From positions 867,340 to 931,339 of the forward strand of contig VXAI01000046.1 of NCBI GenBank assembly GCA_013399305.1: 64,000 bases of DNA, given 5' to 3'. Under the pieces are notes generated by a model that ran no database searches, was not told where the DNA came from, and saw nothing but the letters and a program-made list of their open reading frames with translations. The position numbers were made by a program, and so were the translations under genes. How positions within the stretch are numbered: position 1 is the first letter of the stretch; each line of letters starts with the position of its first letter. The stretch comes from Rostratula benghalensis (taxonomy: Eukaryota; Chordata; Aves; Charadriiformes; Rostratulidae). Of the stretch, positions 39,710 to 53,313 are shown piece by piece.

Positions 39710-40668
39710 TTTTCTGAGTACGGCAAAGAAATAGCTCCGCCTAATTGCATGCCTTGAGCAATTTATTTTTACTTTACAGTTTCTAGCTGCAACAATGACA
39801 CAAAAACTTGTAACAGAACTGTAGTAACCCCTGTTCCAAAGAAAATTAAGCATCAATCTGTGCTTCTGCCAATAATCAGTATGCAGAAGTTTAGTCAATG
39901 GAACACATTTAAACAAATCCTCAATTCTCAATTTACTGTGTCTTGCACACAACGATACCTTTTTCTACAGCTCTGCAGAAAGACGATCAGTCAGTTTACA
40001 ATACAGTCCACTATGTTCATCCATAGCATCAAGACATCCTGAACTGCACGAAGCTGGGCATCTGAAAGCAGGTTAGCAGATCTGTGATCAGATGCCCCAT
40101 TAAAAAACAAAGCAAACTCAATTTTGATAAAAACAGTAACCAGTGGTATTTTTGAATATGGCCCCACAAAGCTCAAGTCTCAGGCCACGTTTTGAAGGGT
40201 TCTTTACAGCCAGCTGTCAGCGTGGAGCATTTGATGCATCAGGACTCAGTGTATCAACAGAAAATTTAAGGTCCCCTGCAGGTTTGGGGGTTTGTTCATT
40301 TTTTGGTTTGTTTTTGTTTTGTTTACTGTAGTCTTTGACATTTATAGTCACAGAAACACAATGATTTATTCTCTGGCTAATGGTATATGATCTTTTCAAA
40401 TGGTATGTTTAAGGCAGAGGGCCAATACATACTGAAAGACTATTAAAAAATAATTTAATTGTTGGTAAATAAATAATTTAAAAAAGGCTTTTGAAGTACA
40501 AGTAGCTTTTTACTGCTTTTAAGTTCCGTTCTATTCTAACTCTATTCAACCATTTTTAACTGTTCTTCCAGAAAAAAGAGCAACATCTTAAATGGTGTAG
40601 AATTCGCACCAAAAATCCAAAATATTGGCAATCCAAGATTTCCACAAGTACACACATTAGTCTGTTAC

Positions 40669-40700
40669 CTTTTGAAACACCAGACCAGAGCTGTATAACT
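40669..40700 (-). CDS. Candidate 32-bp exon of the unidentified gene
   Basis: Minus strand acceptor GCTTTCTTTTTTCCAG, 32 bases, donor GTAACAG. All three frames are open, one reading VIQLWSGVSK. The splice signals are among the best in the central part of the window. The exon is too short for the coding frame to be judged alone. Confidence 0.25.
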
Positions 40701-43700
40701 CTGGAAAAAAGAAAGCATGCCAGTGACAAGTACAGAAATAACCAGGAAACATTGTGTGCTACTGTCACCATAGTTCAGAAACCCCACACTATGAATTGTG
40801 ACTGTAAATCTAACAGGATATGAGCAGGCTATATGGATAGATTACTCCAAATTATAGGTATATTAAGCATTTTTAAGTTATTTAATTCCCTAGGAGCATT
40901 CCTTTTTACTAAAGTAGGAAATCCCTTATGACTGCAGTGACTAGTCTTAGCTGTAATCATTTTTAGAAGTTTACTAACAGCTGTTTGCAATTTCAAAAGA
41001 AAATAAAAGACCCCCCACTCATTTATATTTTTACTAAGTGAGACAATTTTTTATTCCCAGTGATTTCCCTTGCTTTTAACATCTTCTGCAGTATTAATCT
41101 CTTTTAGGCTTTCATTGGACCCACTCTCATCTTCTGGAAATCAAATTATCTCCTGTGGAACTTGAAAGAAAAAACATACATGTATCTTTCAGGTCATAAT
41201 TTCACCCTTCTCTCCCCATTCTCCACTTCCATTGAAGCTATTACACACAAAAAAACTTTCCATTATCTCAGTCATCTACTCTCTATAGAGAAAATAAGAA
41301 ACTGGGGACCACTAATACTTAGCTTTAAACATAACAAATGTTGATCTATATCCTACAACAGTTACCATACACTTAATTATTTTATATATATTAGATAGTT
41401 ATCTAAACAAATATACACACATATGGAAAAAGAGAGGCACCAACTATGCATGCAGCAACATATAAAATTAATTATGTATCACTAAGGATCTCCTATATCC
41501 AATGCGACAGCAGTATATAGGTAGATTTTTAGAGGATATTTATTAAATTAGGTTTCCTCTCTTTCTTTGATTATAATATTGTCCATCTTTGGACAATCCA
41601 TAGTACGGCTTCTCCTAATCCCACCTTCTGTTATTAATGATTTGCAATAACTTTCCAACTGTCATATATCAAAATAGCACAAGACCAGTTGTTAAATAAG
41701 CATATTATTAACAAATCTGAGATCTCAAGAAAAATTTCTTGTACAACACCAAAATATCAGCTACTCTATTTTGCAATTAATATATCCAACTTTCAGTACT
41801 AATGATGTCAGCTAACAGCCCTGAAAATGACAGTGTTCTGAAGACGACACTGTAAACATTTAAACTTTCAGAATATATTTTTTTCTTGAAAGGGCACTAC
41901 AGTTACTTCGTAAAACTTTACTATCAATTATGATTGTAGTCATTAAAAAACTAGTTTAATGGTAACATTCTGAACTGTTGTTATCAGCATCTTAATAAAA
42001 CAAGAGCTAAGACCTACTAAGGCTTATATAAAATTAATGAAGAGAGAGTTCATGTGGCAAGTCACACAGAGGAATACAGGGTGTCACCTGTTTCTCCTTC
42101 TGCAACAACAAACAAGATTTCATTGAGCATTCACCACTAGAATTACATGATCTCTGATTTATTGTCCATAAAGCATTTAGGAGAAGAAAACACCCTGCTA
42201 AGTTGATCTGCTATTGAGCACTACTGTACCTCATCTTGCAGGCTTCCAGCACAAACTTAGCATTTTAAGAATGGCAGTTGCTGGGCAGTAGAACAATTAT
42301 TTTGCAATCCTGTATCGTTTGGAGAGTTCCTTCTCACACTACATGATTTGTTCACTCGTGGAAGAAATTCACATGATTCATAAAAAGCCTGTGTTGTTGG
42401 AATCTAGACAGACAAACTGGAAAGGCATTATAAGATGATAAAGCCATTTCTGTAACTGGAAAGAGCAAGGAAAATGAATACTTCCACATTGTGACTAAGA
42501 TTCCTGATGTCCAAAACAGACCAGATGGCACCGCACTTTGCAAGGTCTCAGCCAACACATCTGCCACAATAAAATGAAACCCCACTTAATTTAGAAGCCA
42601 AGAGATAGAGGTTTGAATCATCCTTCCTGGGATGTCAATCTGAAGCTCCAGAAAGACTTTATATTTCAAAGTTGGTGTTCAGACCTCATAGGCATCAGTT
42701 CTTACTATTGCTCTCATTGAAATAAATAATTTTGCAAGTGTCACAACATTTTTATGGTAGCAAAAGAATTCCATCTGTAGTAATGAAAGCACCTCCATAA
42801 TAACAAACTTATACAGCACTTATACTCCTTTATAATACTTAAGAAACCGCTAAAATGAGCTTTGCTTCTAAAAAATAAACAGGAAATCAACCCACATATA
42901 ATAATGTGTATATTTATATGAGAAAGGACTTCCTTCTCCAGTGTTTCTCTATAATAAATGCCAATCAGACTTTTTCTTGAAATATTGAAACCTCCTATTG
43001 GTGACTATTAACACTATTAAACCAGCAAATGATGGATTGAAGACATACAAGCATACTCATATCACTACGCTTTCTCAAAATTGTAAAAGCATTATGAATT
43101 CTAGTACATTCATTTACTGAAGTGCTGTGTTCTTTTGATAAACTCAATAAATATTGCTAACACACCATGTTCCTCTTTAAATTAACAGGAGTTTATTGAT
43201 TGAAGCATATGACTGCAAGCTGTTTTTCCTCCCAAGAAAGACATTCAAACACAACATTGGGTAGGCAAACAAAATAATGCCCTATCCTCTTTGGATGTTA
43301 CTTGATCTCACTTTGCTAGAGGAAAAAAATCGACACGCTTTTATTGAAGGAAGCAAACAGAAAAAGAAAAGAAGCTGACTGATGTGCAACTTAATAATAT
43401 ATATGCATGTCTGCATATGCATATACACACACAAATTTAAATATCTGCAGCAGCTGTGATTGGCATAGGGCAAACATCAATTCCTCCCAGAGACGTTACT
43501 CCTGCAGCACCCCTTGCTACCAAACCCTTCCCATGTATGCCCAGTACAACAGCTTTGGCCCTCAATACATCACAGCTTCCTTGGACTGTACCTGATTATA
43601 TACCCCTTGCATTTTTTGCCTGTCAAATAGCATCAAACAAACTTCTGAAAGTGCCCTTCCCCATTATTCCCTAAGCTGCAGCTTGCTAAGTGCCAGTATG

Positions 43701-45284
43701 CAGACCCTGCCATAGCAATGCAAGCCCTTGCCATGTCATAGAAATATTGACAATAATAAAGTAATCTTAGAAGCATTTCACTGTCTAATCAATGTTTCTC
43801 AAGCATAACAACACTGTAAATCACTCCCTCCCTTTTCCTCACACTCAGGTCACACAGAATACCCCAAAAAAATCTCTTGGGAATTGCCACAAATGCCCTA
43901 TGAAAGACAAAAACCTGTAAAAATCAAGCGCTTTATTAAATATCACATATATAAGTGGAATCTATTGAATAACTGTAAAACTGGATTTGCCAATGGATAA
44001 AATCACTTTTACTCCAGTTATAATACCATACTTTTGGCCAAAGGACTTGGCAGTAATTGTGCTCTTCTCTCATTTCAGGAATGCACTCTCACAAGGCCTC
44101 AGGAGTCATCAGTTGCATGAAATCCATTTCACATTAATATCAAATACATGTATCAGGTATATTTATAAAAGTTTTCCTTTACTGTCCAGAATAGAGACCT
44201 ATTAGAAAAGGCAAGCAGGTCCTGCAGCCAGAATCCTGTGTCTGCTTCATGATGAAGCGGAGATTTAGATTTTTACACTCATCATATTTACAGCCAGCTG
44301 TCAGAGGACAAGAAAAATCGTCTCCAATGGTGTCTGTTATCTACAGAGGCTCTCCAGTCTCATTTGGAGAATCTTGTGGTCACCACTGCCACAGTAACTG
44401 ACTGCTGCCATCTAGTGCATTCCCCCACTGGCAGAGGCTGCTTAACCAGTACTTGGAGTTACTGTCTTTGATAAACAGTGTGTGACTCTGGTGATCATCA
44501 CTGGGCCTGTTCCCAACACACCAATCAACTTTCCAGTTTGACCTTGGGCCTGCCTTATCACCACAATCTTCCTTGGAGATCTGGACTTCTGGTTGAACAC
44601 AGCCACTACCCTCAGTCCTGTCCCACCTGCCTTGGCTGGCAAAGCTCCCATCTCTTAAGGAGCAGCCTGACAACCCCTTGCTACAACCTCACAATGACAA
44701 CTCCATAATTCATTTTATTTTTCCCTTTTTAAATACATTTCTCCTGAATGCCAGAGTTCTCACAGCAGAGCACAAGAAGCAACTTCAGCAGACACACAGG
44801 CTTTGGTAGCATGGGAAAAAAAACCCAAACCCTACAGCATTGTGTAAAATTATACAAGTCATAGATAAAGTACTTCTGAGATCTAGATATGAAAAATAAG
44901 AACCACATACTTGCTAATATTTGTAAATGCTTTGATGGAAGTAAAAATTATCTAATTAATCACTGTTCTAAAGAACTGTGAAGTGTATGACGACTTCGTA
45001 ATAATAACGTGAAGTCATTATTGTATAATTTCACTGATCATCTGATTTTCTGTTTCATTGGATTATGTTCCCCAAGTACTTATAATAATAAGAACTAATA
45101 AATGTCTTCTAAAGAAACTAATTAATTTCAATTTCAAGCCATATCACTGATACTTGTGTTCTTAATGAGAAAATCCTACATAGCAGCCAATATGAAATAT
45201 TTTCCTTTTTACGTTCATGGCTGATTCAACAGGAACAAAGCACTTTTATGACAAATCTATGCTGGAGGTTTTTTGGTCTTGGTT

Positions 45285-45316
45285 TTTGCCCCCCCTTTTT
45301 TTTTTCTTTTTTTTTC
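45285..45316. repeat. Homopyrimidine tract
   Basis: C7 followed by long T runs broken by single C, over about 32 bases. A low-complexity tract or the reversed A-tail of an old insertion. Confidence 0.7.
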
Positions 45317-46980
45317 TCCAATATATCTAGGTAACTACTCAAAAGTAAAACATGCCAGTGGGAAGTTGATGATTCATCCCGTTGCTGATTTGATACCCTC
45401 TGATGCCAAGTATCTGCCTTCAGAATGAAAAAGGACTTATTTTCTACATGGCACTGAAGACACTGAATAAGGTACAAACCAGCTTGAAAATATGCATCAG
45501 AGACAGAAAAATAACGTTCTATGAGGAAGTTCATGCTGAAAAAACCCATGTGCATATTTTTCCATTGCAATTTATACTTGCTAGCAAGAAGGGCATACAT
45601 TATTTCTGAAGCACATGAAATATCCATCTTGTATAATTTCTACTTTCTGAATGTGAAAGAACCTTCTATTTTAGTCACATTGTGATGAGATTAAGTGGCA
45701 TCCATCATTACTTGCTCACTGAGACATTATACACAGGAAGAATATTTAAAATTATTTAAACCAAACCTTAATGGCTTCTGAGTCCTTTAACTTCTAATAG
45801 ACCTTAAAAATAAAATATACATATTATGGATAATAAATAATAAAATAATAAAGGAAACCACCTTGGCTAAAGTAATTTTGCACGTTATTGATTTGGATAA
45901 CTGGGTTCAAGACAGCAATTTTTAAGTCACACTGGAAAGCTGAAATAAGTTAAGGGAAAAGTCTCCCCTTAACCTCTGCACACATTTTTACCAGAATTGT
46001 AATATTTGTCTTGCTGTTTGAGAACACAATTCCAAATAATGTCATAACTATAAAAGAACTTCTATCACCCATTACACTTGTGTTACATTAGTCACTCACC
46101 TTCAAAATTTGCACTAAAAATAAATAAATCTATGGGACTGAACTATTACCATTCACCTGAATAGAAGCATTTTTCAAAATTCAAGTATTTTTTTTCCTGC
46201 AACCAGAACACGTTGTACATGACCTTACACACGGCTTTCATGTCAATATACAGGTAAGAATGATCATTAGGATGACAATATGAAGACAACAGAAATTTGG
46301 GACATGTTTTTAAAATGTTTTAGCACTTCATAGATTTTTTCAGTTTGCATTTACTACTAGCATTAACATGTGCCTTGCGAGGAACTTCAGCCATAAATCA
46401 GGATCCTGATGTGCAAAGAATCAGAAAATACATGGAGCAGAAAACATATTTGTACAACTGGTACATGCAATCTGCTCTAGGCTTCTCCACAATCAAGTGA
46501 TACTCAGTCTTTTAAACGAAGAGTTACAACAGATTTCTAAATCGTGTCCAAGTGCAGAAGGGCAAACAAGTCATATTCAAAATATCTGGCTTCTGTTAAA
46601 ACATAATCACCCTGCTGATGAAATAAAAAGGGTAACAGGTGATAGGAGAATGCATGTGATAGGAGAATTCCTAGAAATAGTTATAATCTGGTCTCTTTGG
46701 CAGATACTAAGAAACGATTTTGTACCTGCTGTAATGACATTTAACACTGTGATCCCACTGATAAAACTGACAGTAATCAGAATACTTTTATTCTCAAAAA
46801 ATTGGGAAACTTTAGTCTTTAAAACTTTTAGAATCCCATAATGCCCAAACAAATTTGTTTTCCTACAAGTGCTGAAGACAATTAGGTACCAGTAGATCGA
46901 AGGAATAAAGATGAAAAAGCAGTGAACTTGGCTTATCATCTTATGTCCAGACTTCGATCACAGCAGTTAAAAAACAAAAC

Positions 46981-46991
46981 AAAACAAAAAA
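46981..46991. repeat. A/C low-complexity tract
   Basis: Repeated 'aaaac' units around 46970-46991. A similar A-rich tract with 'aaac' units is at 52277-52320. Both are simple sequence. Confidence 0.6.
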
Positions 46992-48129
46992 GGATTACAA
47001 TCACTCAAGCTAGTAATCTATCTGCCCAAATCAACTGGGGCTACACCAGTCCAAGAGGAAAATAAAAGTTCAGAACTTAGTCCATTGTTAAAAATACTTG
47101 CCTTGCACTAGTTTGGGACCAGACACCCCAGTAGTTTCCGTCCAGATAATCAGTTCCAGGGGAGCATACCTCAGGTTCATAAATTACTTAATAGCCATTT
47201 TCATGCCACTTAAAATAATGAAATCCTTTTTCTCCTTGCAAATTTGCCAGAGGCAAAGATGTGAGCCAATCTTCATCTAAGTGTTCATCTGTACTAACTG
47301 CCTTTTGCTATGACTTCATTCTTCCTTCAGGTTTAATTTCTAGAACAGTCATTTGAAAGAAATTTCCATTACCTACCCACATATCCAGTCCTCTAAAAAG
47401 GTCATTCTGACTTGTTTTTAAAGTCTTTTTCTTATGTAGGGATCACTTCATATTGACGTAACCTCAGATTTAAGGAATGTAATAACTTTGAATACAGAAT
47501 ACCCTGAATAGTTAAAAGCTACACCCAAGAAAAGGGAGAGATTTATTCTACAAGGTGTTTAGCCAGCTGCAATTGCAGTCTGCTACTCAGTGCATCTTCT
47601 GTCACCATCACTTGTTCCAAATTCTTTAAGTAGTACAGGGTAACAAGGCTTAATAATGCGAAAGTCTCATTGAGATTACTACTACACTGCTGTTTCCAAC
47701 TAAGAGCTCTAAGAAAGTTAATTAGAACTTCTACTTTACGGCAACGCACTTATTAGCATAAGTCTGTCATTAGAAAAGAAGAAATACATCAGACTATGTT
47801 CCATTATTCATATTGTAATCCTGCAAACTTTTTTTTTTAAAAAAAAGATTAAGACAAAATGAATTAATGAATTTTAAAAGGAACATACATAAACTTGGTG
47901 TCTTGGTCCCAAGCACCCACACAGCCAGACACTGACACTCCTCTGCTAAGAGGACAGGGTGAAAATAGGAAGAACAAAAGGGAAAGAACTCAAGGGTCAA
48001 AACAATTGAAGGGGAGAAGGAAATTGAAATTACTCACTAGATACTGTTGTAAAGAAGAAAAAAAAAAAAAAAAAAGGACTTAACTTGGGAATATAATTTT
48101 GTTTTACCAATTCAGAAACAAAGACAACA

Positions 48130-49500
48130 GTTAAATAAGCACATATGGCAATCACTTTTCCTCCCCCTTTCCCAAACTCAACTTCACCCCAGAAACATAT
48201 TCATGCCTTCAGGCCCCTCCAGTCTCCTCTCCCTTGTCAACCTGGCAGGTTGCACTTTGTCCCTTCAAGGGCAGTACCTGCCCTGGTGTGGGTTATCCAT
48301 ATGCCATAGTCCCTCTTCCTTCCTGTCTTTGCAATAATTATTCTATGATTATTGGTTGGAATTTTGAAAAAGGAGCTTGCATCTAGAGCCAGCCCCATTT
48401 ATTCTCTTGGCTCTCCCTACCTACATCCAGGCGTCCTTCACTGATACAAGCCACGTTCTCTGACTTGGTTCCAGCCCATCTGCCCTGCCAAGGACCGCAA
48501 TGCCTAAAATCCTACTGAGAAAAGAATGAAGCACGCCTCAATATAGAATTTGGAATTAAGGAATGGGGGATTCTTGTAATGTCAAACAGCTATTAATCTT
48601 TTACCCATTTTCTATTAAAGGAATGCATCACAAATACTCACAAAATCTTCCTTTTGTATTAAGTTCCTGGATTCACAGGTCTGTTATTACACACATTTTA
48701 TACCAATTCATTCCTCCCTACAATTTTCTGGGCCACATCACCAGTAGCCTACAAGGGTCTTTCTGAGCCAGGGTCCAGTTCCATCTGTTCAGATGTTCGA
48801 GACTCTATGAACCAGTCTCTGACCTTAAAATCACTCAATAAATTTATTTTGCCTCCATTTACTTAACCTGAAGTAGATTTTTAGCACCTGCACATGCTCT
48901 GGGGAAGTTTCAGAGCTTATACATCACTGAAAAAGTACCACCTTCTGTTTGAGCTTACCACCTTATTGTGTGTACTCTGTTATAAAAAAATATCAATTAC
49001 ACCCTCTTTCCAGTATTTTACAGACCTGTATCAACATCTCATCCTAGTCATCTCTTTTCCAGCCCTTTCAGTTTAGTACAACTACCAAGTTGTTCTCTGT
49101 TCATTTCCCAACAAATCGGGATGTTCACATAGCTTTTTACCCATTCATGACATTTCCACAGAACTAATGTTACTCCTGAGGAGTTAATGGTCAGCTCATA
49201 GCTCATTGCTTCGTATGCAATATTAGAATTTCCCCATCCACATGGATCACTTGAATTTCAACATAGCTTAACATAATCTCACATTTTAACATCCAGTTTC
49301 TGGAACTCTTCAGCTTTGACTAGTGTAAATTATTTAGTATAATCAAGACTTTCAATTAAACTTTCCCTCCTTTACTAAGCCTCTTAGACATATACTGTAT
49401 TCTGTACAGCCTTCGAGTTCAGTCCCTAATGTATTTTCAAGCTGTCCTTCCTTATGAACCTATGTCAATATTCACAGAACTACTTTAGTTCCAAGGGCTT
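48130..49500. other. Strand-asymmetric, pyrimidine-rich stretch
   Basis: For about 1.4 kb the plus strand is visibly C/T-rich and the minus strand A/G-rich, with few stop-free frames. It includes the small palindrome GGGCAGTACCTGCCC at 48269-48283 and an AATAAA on both strands near 48837-48850. Such asymmetry is seen in old retroelement bodies and in some UTRs. I recognise no element or gene in it. Confidence 0.3.
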
Positions 49501-52500
49501 GTCTTAGCTTAACATTGTAGCTGATTCAAGGACTAAAGCAAATTTACTAAAGAGAAAACAAAACCACTCACGGATGATACATGTGTGTTCAGCTTCTGTG
49601 AGCCTTGTAGAAATTAAGAATGCTCGTGGAGAAGTCATCACATACCGCCCAGTGTGCCAGGACCATTTTTCCCACAAATTACCCCAACACAGAAAAAACC
49701 CCAAAAAATATTTCTGAGATAAAAAATATTCAAGTATAAATGATGAAATATAGTGGTCTATCATTTTTGTCATGAATCGTAATAAAATTTTTGCACAGAA
49801 ATACTGTTCAAGCAGGACTCATAGAAGTTTGACTGTAATCAGTTTCAGTATCTAAGAAGCACAACCAGGGATGACAAACTCAAATTAGATCAGCTACCAC
49901 ACCAGCTACAGGTGATGCACTTAAAAGCAAAAAAGCCCCTAGCAGCTCCCTGTAACACTTTTAGTCAGAATCAAAGTTATCTAACCATTTAGACTGCACA
50001 ATTACAACAAAACAGTATTTTAAACTGGCCTATGAAAATAACCTTCCTGCAAGAAAACAATCACAAAACCAGTGCAATTTCACAACTATCACAGCAGAGT
50101 TTTCTGTGCATACTTCATTATGCAATACTACATTAAATTCTGACCTTTAACAGGGGCTCCAAAGAGAAGTCTGTCATCTCAGCACTTCTCAATTCCTTCA
50201 AATCTTGTAAGACATGTGGCTTTGGACTACAGATGTCTAACTTAATCTAACTGCAATACTGAGAGAAAACTAAAATATGGCAGAATGGAAATTCCCTGCT
50301 CATTGACATCAGAGCTTCATAAGACGATCAGCAGGAAACCCTAGTGGCATATGGACTTATCTTTTCTTGATTTTTGACACATCACTGAGTACTATTAGGG
50401 AGTTCTTCCTATTTGGGAAGGATAATCTGGCAACCTCTCTGAAGAAAAATTTTAAAAACCATTCTTGCATTTTAAAACATGCCAGGGGAGAACAGCTGTC
50501 ACTATCATCCTTCTCTTCCCATTACCTCCTTCTTCTAGGAGCCTGATGAGGTTCTTCCACCTTCATTTACCACACCTGTCCCCCAGGAGCATGCTTCACA
50601 ATCAGGCAGTTGTCTGTTGTGCAATTCAGCTATTGAAGCCATTGTGCTTTACATACAGAGTTTTAAGACCCAAGAAAACAGAGTAGGGGCAAGTTTTCTG
50701 ATCTGCTGAAAGGCCATGTGCTGAAAATGCCATATGATATTAAAGAGCCTCTGAATAACTAAACAACAGTACCCGCAGCAAGGATGAGTTCTTCCACCCA
50801 AGAATCACTAGATGAAGGTGATACTCTTTAATGGTTTCTTTTTCATTTGTTTCCTCTGCACCAGAACAGATTCATTAAGGGGAAGAGAATGCATTTACAC
50901 CACAAAACAGCAGAATAAGCCTGCTTACATAGAAAAGGCACTAAAACTCAAGCTTCTGACACATGCAGAAGGAAAAGTTACCAAGCATAGGGAAAACATT
51001 TTTTTTTTATTTTTGGGGGGAGGAAGGATGGGGAGAACCTATGCCTTAGACCAGACAACAGCTGAATGGATGTCTAAATATAACGTACTGTATTTACATG
51101 CCTGGATTCCAGCTCATTTACACAGTACGTTCTGAAACTTGTTTTATTTAGTGTACATCTGGGTAACCAACAGTTTTGTCTTCTGTTGAACACAAGTACT
51201 CTCCTATCTCTTGTTCTAGCTACCACAACTGAGAGCTGCAATATATGAGAATATGTATTCACAACACCATGCATGTTTTCTAATGAACAGCCTTCAAACC
51301 ATGCACATAAAAAGAAAGGGCATTTACACCCAATACAACAGAAAGTGTAAATAAATAGTATACTGTGACTGTCTAAATGGGTACCTGCTTGAGAAATAAA
51401 AGCCTACCACTGATAAACTGCAGTAAGAATAGGGGCATGAGAGTCTTAAAAACTTGTGAACTTGCCAGAGATACATCCATCCTGCATCATCCATCCCCCA
51501 AAAGCAATCTCAAATTAATATCCTGTAAAGTGATTAACATCCTTTTAGTACAGTTAAATTGAAATGTCTTGAAAAGGATATGAAGCATGTTAAATCAGCA
51601 ATCCCAAATTTATGGGCAGCTCAATCTGTTGAAACTGTCACTTCAGGGGAGCCATTTACAGCAAAATGACTCTGCAATTCATTCAGTACAACTAAGAGTT
51701 TGTGAACTTGCATTAGCCTTTAGCCATTTTATGCACAAGGCATGCAGCAAAGGTCTGCTATACTCAAAGAAAATTTAAGGTAAGTACACATTTTGATAGT
51801 GGTGAAAGCTATGGGCTTTCTTAGAATTCACATTTATAAGACTCCATGATGTCATGAAACATACTTGTAATGAATTCTGAAGGTCTGGGCTCTTACGCAG
51901 TCTTTTTTGAGCCAGCATCTTTCCTGCTTCAATTCAGTGACAGAAAGTTTCGGGCCACTGCTTTCTGGGGGAAGAATCTGAGCATTGCTAAATATAAAAA
52001 TGTATTCAACTTAAGGTTGAATTTACTCAATAAGGTTTAATCTTTATTCTTTTACCTCTTACCACTGCAATTTAGAACTTCCAAAATGAATTCTTTAACG
52101 TGCTTAAGAAAATTAGGCTGTCCTTCCCACAAGTGAAGCACATCATTAAATAAAATGTGAAGAAGCTTGCCTGAGCACTTTACCCCCTCCCCGGTAGCTA
52201 GGCAAGTACCAGACATTTACAGTCATTCAAGCAGATGTGTAGGAACCTGAAGCTTGAAGGTAAATGCAAATCTCTGAAAAGAAAAAAAAAAAGAAACAAA
52301 AAAACAAAACAAAAAACACAAGCAATAATCCTAGATCAGTAACTCACGCCACAAATAATTAGTGTTACACTCAAGAGGAAATAGTAGCAGTTATTAAGAA
52401 GACATGCAAAAAATATCTTTCTAAGTATTTTCTAAAATATTACAGGTACATGACTTCAGCAACCAAACTCATGGTTCATCAAGCACCATATTACAGCATT

Positions 52501-53273
52501 GTAGGGGTTGGAAGAGACCTTCAAGTATCATCTGGTCCAACCCTCTGCCAAAGCAGGTTCACCTAGAGCAAGCTGGGCTCTACTACATGCAACGATACCT
52601 TTTAAAGACTGTAACCGCAAGATTTGTTTAGACGTGACATAATACAACTCTCAATGGAACTTTGTTTTTCTGTCTAGTCTCCATTTTAATTAGATTTGTA
52701 ATACACTGCCCTTCCTTAAACAATATTTGAGATTAAATACATGTTCACCTGTTTAAGCACTGGCTTAAGGAAACACATTACTAGTGCACAGTTCCTGTTC
52801 TTTCACATTATTCACTTCCCCACAAAGTGTAATATGGAACAAATGCCATTTCTAAAACAGCTCTTTGTGTCACTTGAACAGTGTGTAACAAGGCTTGCTA
52901 TTAAATAAATGTTAAGTAACAGATGCTAGTGCTACTCTCTCTAGGTATTAAAAGTTTCAGTCACATTCCAAACATACGCCAGTGCTCAAGTTCACTTTTC
53001 CCAACTTCTGTACTTTAGTAGTCCAGATTTACTTATTCACTATCCATTCTGATTTTCCCAGTCATGAGAGTCAGAGACTTGTGCTTTAAGCTGAAATTCT
53101 AGGGTAGTGGCATGCCTCCAGGGCCTCGGTCTCTAAAGTAACACAAACATCTATAGAATTGCACATCCATGTGAAAGTAACATTTGTGCTAAGTGTAAAA
53201 CTCCACTAGCCCTAGCTATATCCAGTTAAGTCCAGGGGAATGTTCATGCTTAAATGGCTGTAGACGGCGGGGG
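49501..53273 (-). other. Probable intron sequence
   Basis: Contains the CR1 at 52488-52580 and the A-rich tract at 52277-52320. No convincing exon. Confidence 0.45.
52488..52580 (-). mobile_element. CR1 3' fragment
   Basis: Reversed CR1 tail on the plus strand: 'ggttggaagagaccttcaag', 'atctggtccaaccctctgcc' and 'caaagcaggttcacctagag'. Under 100 bases and diverged. Confidence 0.85.
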
Positions 53274-53313
53274 NNNNNNNNNNNNNNNNNNNNNNNNNNN
53301 NNNNNNNNNNNNN
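53274..53313. other. Assembly gap (40 N)
   Basis: A run of N. The last readable bases before it are a G-rich tract (gacggcggggg), unlike the AT-rich surroundings, so the missing stretch may be GC-rich. Confidence 0.95.

Larger units (their letters stand above)
39710..48129 (-). other. Probable intron sequence
   Basis: Apart from the candidate exon at 40669-40700 and a plus-strand splice-bounded piece at 46207-46253, nothing recognisable. A GC-richer patch at 44340-44700 is open on both strands and is left uncalled. Confidence 0.4.

Noticed and set aside
44380..44708. GC-richer patch with frames on both strands
   Set aside because: No recognisable domain, no splice context; left as unknown sequence.
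45226..45627. 133-codon minus-strand frame
   Set aside because: The C-terminal part is a low-complexity Lys/Gly run from a homopyrimidine tract; no acceptor or family pattern.
46497..46939. Overlapping plus- and minus-strand frames over 100 codons
   Set aside because: Chance open frames in AT-rich DNA; no splice borders, hydrophobic composition typical of non-coding T-rich sequence.
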